Source: Chrysochromulina tobinii (taxonomy: Eukaryota > Haptophyta > Prymnesiales > Chrysochromulinaceae). Taken from it: a DNA stretch of 64,000 nucleotides. A model generated the notes under the pieces. That model searched no databases. It was not told the origin of the DNA and saw only the letters and a list, made by a program, of their open reading frames with translations. Shown here one piece after another: positions 60,571 to 64,000 of the stretch. Each line of letters begins with the position of its first letter. Positions within the stretch are counted from its first letter, which is position 1. The DNA lies in the NCBI GenBank assembly GCA_001275005.1, contig JWZX01003412.1, positions 22,148-86,147 of the forward strand, given 5' to 3'. The position numbers and the translations under genes are program-made.

Positions 60571-61360
60571 CGTGGACGAACGAGAGAGAAGAGGAGTGGA
60601 GAGGATAGGGTGGCACGACAGGAGGCACGACAAACGATGAGACAAACGACGCGACGACGACTCGACGAACGGGAACGACGAGACACTGCATGTGCGTAAA
60701 AAAACAACCGCTCTACCGGGTGTCGGTGTTACTGCGCAAGCGGAAGGTCGGAGTGATACGATAGTGATACGACCGCTGACAAAGATCCCTCAACCAGTGA
60801 AGCCGGTGATCAAGCCGTCTCGGGTCGTGCCGCCACTAACTGCGGACCCGCGCTTGGCGAGAGGTACCGCGGTAAAAAGACACCGGGGGGAGCCGGGACA
60901 CACACGGGACTCACGGGACACGCGGACGCACAAAGGCACACAGACCACACAGACGAACCACAACCATCCAAACCCAGTTCCAACAACACACACCCAGCAC
61001 GTCAGCGCGACGACCGAAGCCGCGGCCGACTCAACAGCCACAGGCCCGGAGCCGACCGCTCCCCGCGGCCGACTCAGAAGAGGCCGCCCCCAGCGAACCC
61101 GACCCTGCCTCCACCCGCTCCCAGAGCGCCTTTATACCGGTACATGTACGACCATTCCTTCTTTATCTGTCGCGTACTGACCAAGACGTAAGATTGTCCT
61201 TCAAACAGTTAAATTAATCACGAGCGGCCGAGGCAGCGCGTTCACGCGTCGTGTTACACCAAAAAGGCGCTTTCTTGAGCGCTCGTGGGAACGCTAGGAC
61301 TGCCCCCCTCCGCACGTGCGACGTCGCCGCGAAGCCGTCCACGCCGCCGCCACTCCGGTC
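60571..61360. other. Intergenic, 5' flank of UTP20
   Basis: No gene is seen. A frame at 60692-61180 is Thr/His/Arg-rich without a domain. Stretches with repeated ACGACGA and CACACA units occur. The UTP20 promoter should be near 61200-61350. Confidence 0.4.
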
Positions 61361-64000
61361 ATGCCCTCCGCCCGGGCCTCTGGCGAGGGCAAGGACCTCA
61401 ACCTCAAACTCGTCGACCGGAAAAGCGACAACGATGGCAAACGCTTCATCTTCCGGACGTTTGCGCAGCGCGTCGCCGCAGCCAACATCGACGTTTTCCA
61501 TCGCCTCACCGCTGACCAGGCAGACGAGCGCGAGCTGCTGGGCGGCGACATTACGGACGCGCCGCTCGCGATGTCGACCATGGAGCGCTGGACGGAGCTC
61601 AACTGCACGGGCGCATTCAAAGCGTTCAACAAGGAGCTCTCCCCGATGCTGCTGTCAGTGCCGCTCATGCTGCACCGGCGCGCGGAGCTCTTCAGCGCGC
61701 TGAACCGACACCTTGCGGCCGCGCCGAGCATGGCGCTCAAGCCGATGCTCGAGGTGACGTCAGCGATCGCGGCCGATCTCCGCCAAGAGTTCTACGCCGA
61801 GTTCCCGGCGCTGCTCGCCACGCTCGCGGCGCTGCTCTCTCCGAGCGACGTGCAGCTCCTCGAGGACGTCTTCTCGACGCTGTGCTACCTCTTCAAGTAT
61901 TTGCTGCGCCAGCTGCTCGCGGACCTGCCGGCGGCGTTCGGCGCGTACCGGCCGCTGCTCGCGCACGAGCGTGCGCATGTGCGCGACTTTGCGGCCGAGT
62001 CCTTTTCCTTTCTGCTCCGTCGCCTCACTGCTTCCAAGCTGCCATCAGCCGTGGCGCATGCGATCTTGCCGCACGTGGGCGCACACGGCGCGGCGCTCGA
62101 CCAGGGCATCGCGCAGCTCTTCTTCTACACGGTGCGCGGGCTGGGGCATGCGTTCCACTCGCGCGCGCCAATTGTCGTCAAGGCGCTCATCTTGCTTCTC
62201 CACCCGACGTTTGGGTCACTCGCGGCCGCGTCGGTCTCGGCCCCGCTGGCGCGTGGAGCGGCCGCCAAGGCCCTGGCGCGTGAGGCTGCGGCCAAGGCTC
62301 TCGCAGTGAGGGAGGGGGGGGGCGGCGACGAGGGTCCGCTGATGCCGGTCGTGGTGGAGGCGCTCCACTTGATGTCCGAGCACACGCGCCGGGCGCACGC
62401 GTCGGGCGTTTGGATTCCGTTGACCGAAGAGCTCAAGGGAGCGATTGAGGCATGGCTGCGGCGGCTGCGGCGGCTGGCGGTGGCCGTCGAGCAGGTGGAC
62501 GACGACGAGGAGGAGGGGGAGGAGGAGGAGGAGGAGGAGGGGGAGGCAGAGGAGGAGGCAGAGGAGGAGGAGGAGGAGGAAGGGGAAGAGGATGCCGTCC
62601 TCTTAATGACTGTGGAGCCAAACATGAGGTTGGCCAACGAAGACAAGGGCAAAGTGCACATGGGCGAGGCGGAAGACATAAAGGGCGAGGCCGAAGATGA
62701 TCCGATGGGCACCGTGGCGAGCGAGCAGGAGGACGCTGCAGCAGCTGCCAAAGACGCCCGCCGAGCCGCCCGATCGCGCCGACTAGCCACCCGGACCGAG
62801 CAGAGTGCATGCCACTTGCGCCGCATCCTGAGCCTAATTAGGCAATGGCTCGCCGAGCGGAACGGCACTCGAGTGCCCGAGGGCGGACGGCTCGCGCTGC
62901 TCGCGATGCTCGGGGAGTGCTTGCAGGCGACGCTCACCGCGACGCTCGAGGGCACGCTCACCACGACGCTCGAGGGCATGCCCGCGGACGCGCCGACCGT
63001 CGCCGCCGCCGGGGCGGGGGCGGCGTCGAGCACGATGCACCCACACTCGTCGTCCGGTGCGTCCGGGGTGGTTGAGGACCTCTTGAAATCGATCGCGGCC
63101 ACGCTGGTCGCCCCGGGCGCGCCCGTTGAGGAGGCATCGATCTTCACGCAATCGTCCGTCATCCTCAAGGCGATCTTTGTCGATGGCGACGCAAAGTCCT
63201 CCGGGAGGGGGCTGACGAAACCGGACGAGCGCGGGAGTGGGCTGACGAAACCGGACGAAGCCGCCATCAGCGACCTCAGCCTCTTGCAGTTCGGCATCTC
63301 GCTGCTCCCGTGGCGCCACTTTGAGATCCGCGTGCTCCAGCCGTTACTAGCGACCTGCGACGCGCTCGCGAGCACGCAGCCGCAGAGCGTACTCGCCACC
63401 CTCTTCGCCCTCGTCCACTCGGACGCGAGCGCCGTCGCGAGCGCCGGCTTCACGCTCAAGTTTGGCGCGCCCGCCGGCCCGTGCGCGCTCGCCTTGTGCC
63501 TCGCGCTCGAGACGGCGCTCGCGCCCATCACGGCGCGTGGCGGCGGTGGGACCACGCTGAGCGCGACGGAGCGGCAGCGCCAGGCCTGGGCCGAAAGCGC
63601 TCACCACGGCGCGCACGCTCACCACGGCGCGAGCGCTCACCACGGCGCGCGCCAGGCCTGGGCCGCGCTCAAGGTGCTCGCGGCGACGCGCAGCCCGCAG
63701 CTCGGCTCGCTGCTCCCGCGCATTCTAACGGCGGTCCGCGCGCTGCTGGCGACACCCGCCGACGCCCTCGAGTGCAGCGCCGAGGCGGAGGGCGGCGCCC
63801 ACGACGACGGCGCACTCTCGCCGGCCGGTCTGCTCCTTCACGCAGCGGCTCTCGAGGCGCTGACCTCGCTCACGGCCTCGGCCGAGGGGGCCTTCACAGC
63901 GCCGTCTTGGGCACCCACGGCCGAGGGGGCTGAGGGGGGCACAGCTGCAAACGCAGAGGTACCGTCGTCCGCGGCGGTGGGGGCGAAGCGCTCGAGAGCC
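61361..64000 (+). CDS. UTP20: UTP20 (DRIM) small-subunit processome protein, 5' part, truncated by the window
   Basis: The open frame runs from ATG 61361 to the window end (880 codons, no stop). The N-terminus matches UTP20/DRIM: DNDGKRFIFRTFAQRVAAAN, IDVFHRL, then WTELNCTGAFKAFNKELSP, MLLSVPLML, then DLRQEFYAEFPALLATLAAL and LLEDVFSTLCYLFKYLLRQL, then HVRDFAAESFSFLLRRLTAS. UTP20 is a giant HEAT-repeat protein (about 2500-2800 residues) of the U3 snoRNP processome, needed for 18S rRNA maturation in the nucleolus. Lineage-specific insertions are visible: an acidic run of about 35 residues of D/E (about 62490-62590) and short tandem repeats (RGLTKPDERGSGLTKPDE; AHHGAHAHHGASAHHG). The remaining two thirds lie beyond the window. 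Confidence 0.9.
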   Translation, partial: MPSARASGEGKDLNLKLVDRKSDNDGKRFIFRTFAQRVAAANIDVFHRLTADQADERELLGGDITDAPLAMSTMERWTELNCTGAFKAFNKELSPMLLSVPLMLHRRAELFSALNRHLAAAPSMALKPMLEVTSAIAADLRQEFYAEFPALLATLAALLSPSDVQLLEDVFSTLCYLFKYLLRQLLADLPAAFGAYRPLLAHERAHVRDFAAESFSFLLRRLTASKLPSAVAHAILPHVGAHGAALDQGIAQLFFYTVRGLGHAFHSRAPIVVKALILLLHPTFGSLAAASVSAPLARGAAAKALAREAAAKALAVREGGGGDEGPLMPVVVEALHLMSEHTRRAHASGVWIPLTEELKGAIEAWLRRLRRLAVAVEQVDDDEEEGEEEEEEEGEAEEEAEEEEEEEGEEDAVLLMTVEPNMRLANEDKGKVHMGEAEDIKGEAEDDPMGTVASEQEDAAAAAKDARRAARSRRLATRTEQSACHLRRILSLIRQWLAERNGTRVPEGGRLALLAMLGECLQATLTATLEGTLTTTLEGMPADAPTVAAAGAGAASSTMHPHSSSGASGVVEDLLKSIAATLVAPGAPVEEASIFTQSSVILKAIFVDGDAKSSGRGLTKPDERGSGLTKPDEAAISDLSLLQFGISLLPWRHFEIRVLQPLLATCDALASTQPQSVLATLFALVHSDASAVASAGFTLKFGAPAGPCALALCLALETALAPITARGGGGTTLSATERQRQAWAESAHHGAHAHHGASAHHGARQAWAALKVLAATRSPQLGSLLPRILTAVRALLATPADALECSAEAEGGAHDDGALSPAGLLLHAAALEALTSLTASAEGAFTAPSWAPTAEGAEGGTAANAEVPSSAAVGAKRSRA

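Noticed and set aside
62125-63555. 476-residue minus-strand frame with Ser runs
   Set aside because: Antisense of UTP20; the Ser tracts mirror the acidic GAG/GAC runs.

Overview
This window is nuclear DNA from a unicellular eukaryote. Genes lie on both strands and have no operons. Several reading frames only make sense after removing short GT..AG introns (about 67 to 198 bp). The proteins are eukaryotic: IFT57, EMC2, seipin, TMEM167/Kish, UTP20, filamin repeats and a SEC14-GOLD protein. An organelle-targeted, bacterial-type leucyl-tRNA synthetase points to an endosymbiotic organelle, and IFT57 points to a flagellated cell. High GC, GTGCG-type intron donors, many proline-rich and low-complexity tracts, and AP2, PhyH and 11-residue-repeat proteins best fit a haptophyte-like alga. 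That placement is an inference, not a proof.

Layout. 0-6 kb: an MBD+AP2 DNA-binding protein and a filamin-repeat protein. 6-11.8 kb: an ABM-domain protein, a Frizzled-CRD/Patched-like membrane protein and an RNase P-type zinc ribbon protein. 12-19 kb (minus strand): a membrane-anchored propeller/PhyH dioxygenase, a SEC14-GOLD lipid-binding protein and a coiled-coil protein. 19-22 kb: EMC2 and seipin, both ER proteins. 23-36 kb: a very large 11-residue-repeat protein, a coiled-coil protein, a membrane fatty-acid desaturase, an unknown protein and an ankyrin protein bracketed by an inverted pair of small transposon-like elements. 36-45 kb: LeuRS, the tiny four-exon Kish gene, an MFS transporter, a Q/M-rich protein and a dienelactone hydrolase. 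45-61 kb: an unknown protein, glucosamine-6-phosphate deaminase, a GT90-type glycosyltransferase, IFT57, a GT31-type glycosyltransferase, a sialidase-like propeller, a secreted DUF6473-like/ShK/proline-rich protein and a sulfotransferase-like secreted protein. The last 2.6 kb is the 5' part of UTP20, which runs off the window.

Functional themes are ER/lipid biology (EMC2, seipin, SEC14-GOLD, desaturase, Patched-like, PhyH) and a loose cluster of glycan/cell-surface genes at 46.6-60.6 kb. The gaps hold several small elements with terminal inverted repeats and flanking 8-12 bp direct repeats. One of them has GT and AG at its ends and so resembles an introner element. Three genes (Patched-like, desaturase, DUF6473-like) need a frame change that may be a very small intron or a sequence error. 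I saw no rRNA, tRNA, CRISPR array or large transposon ORF.
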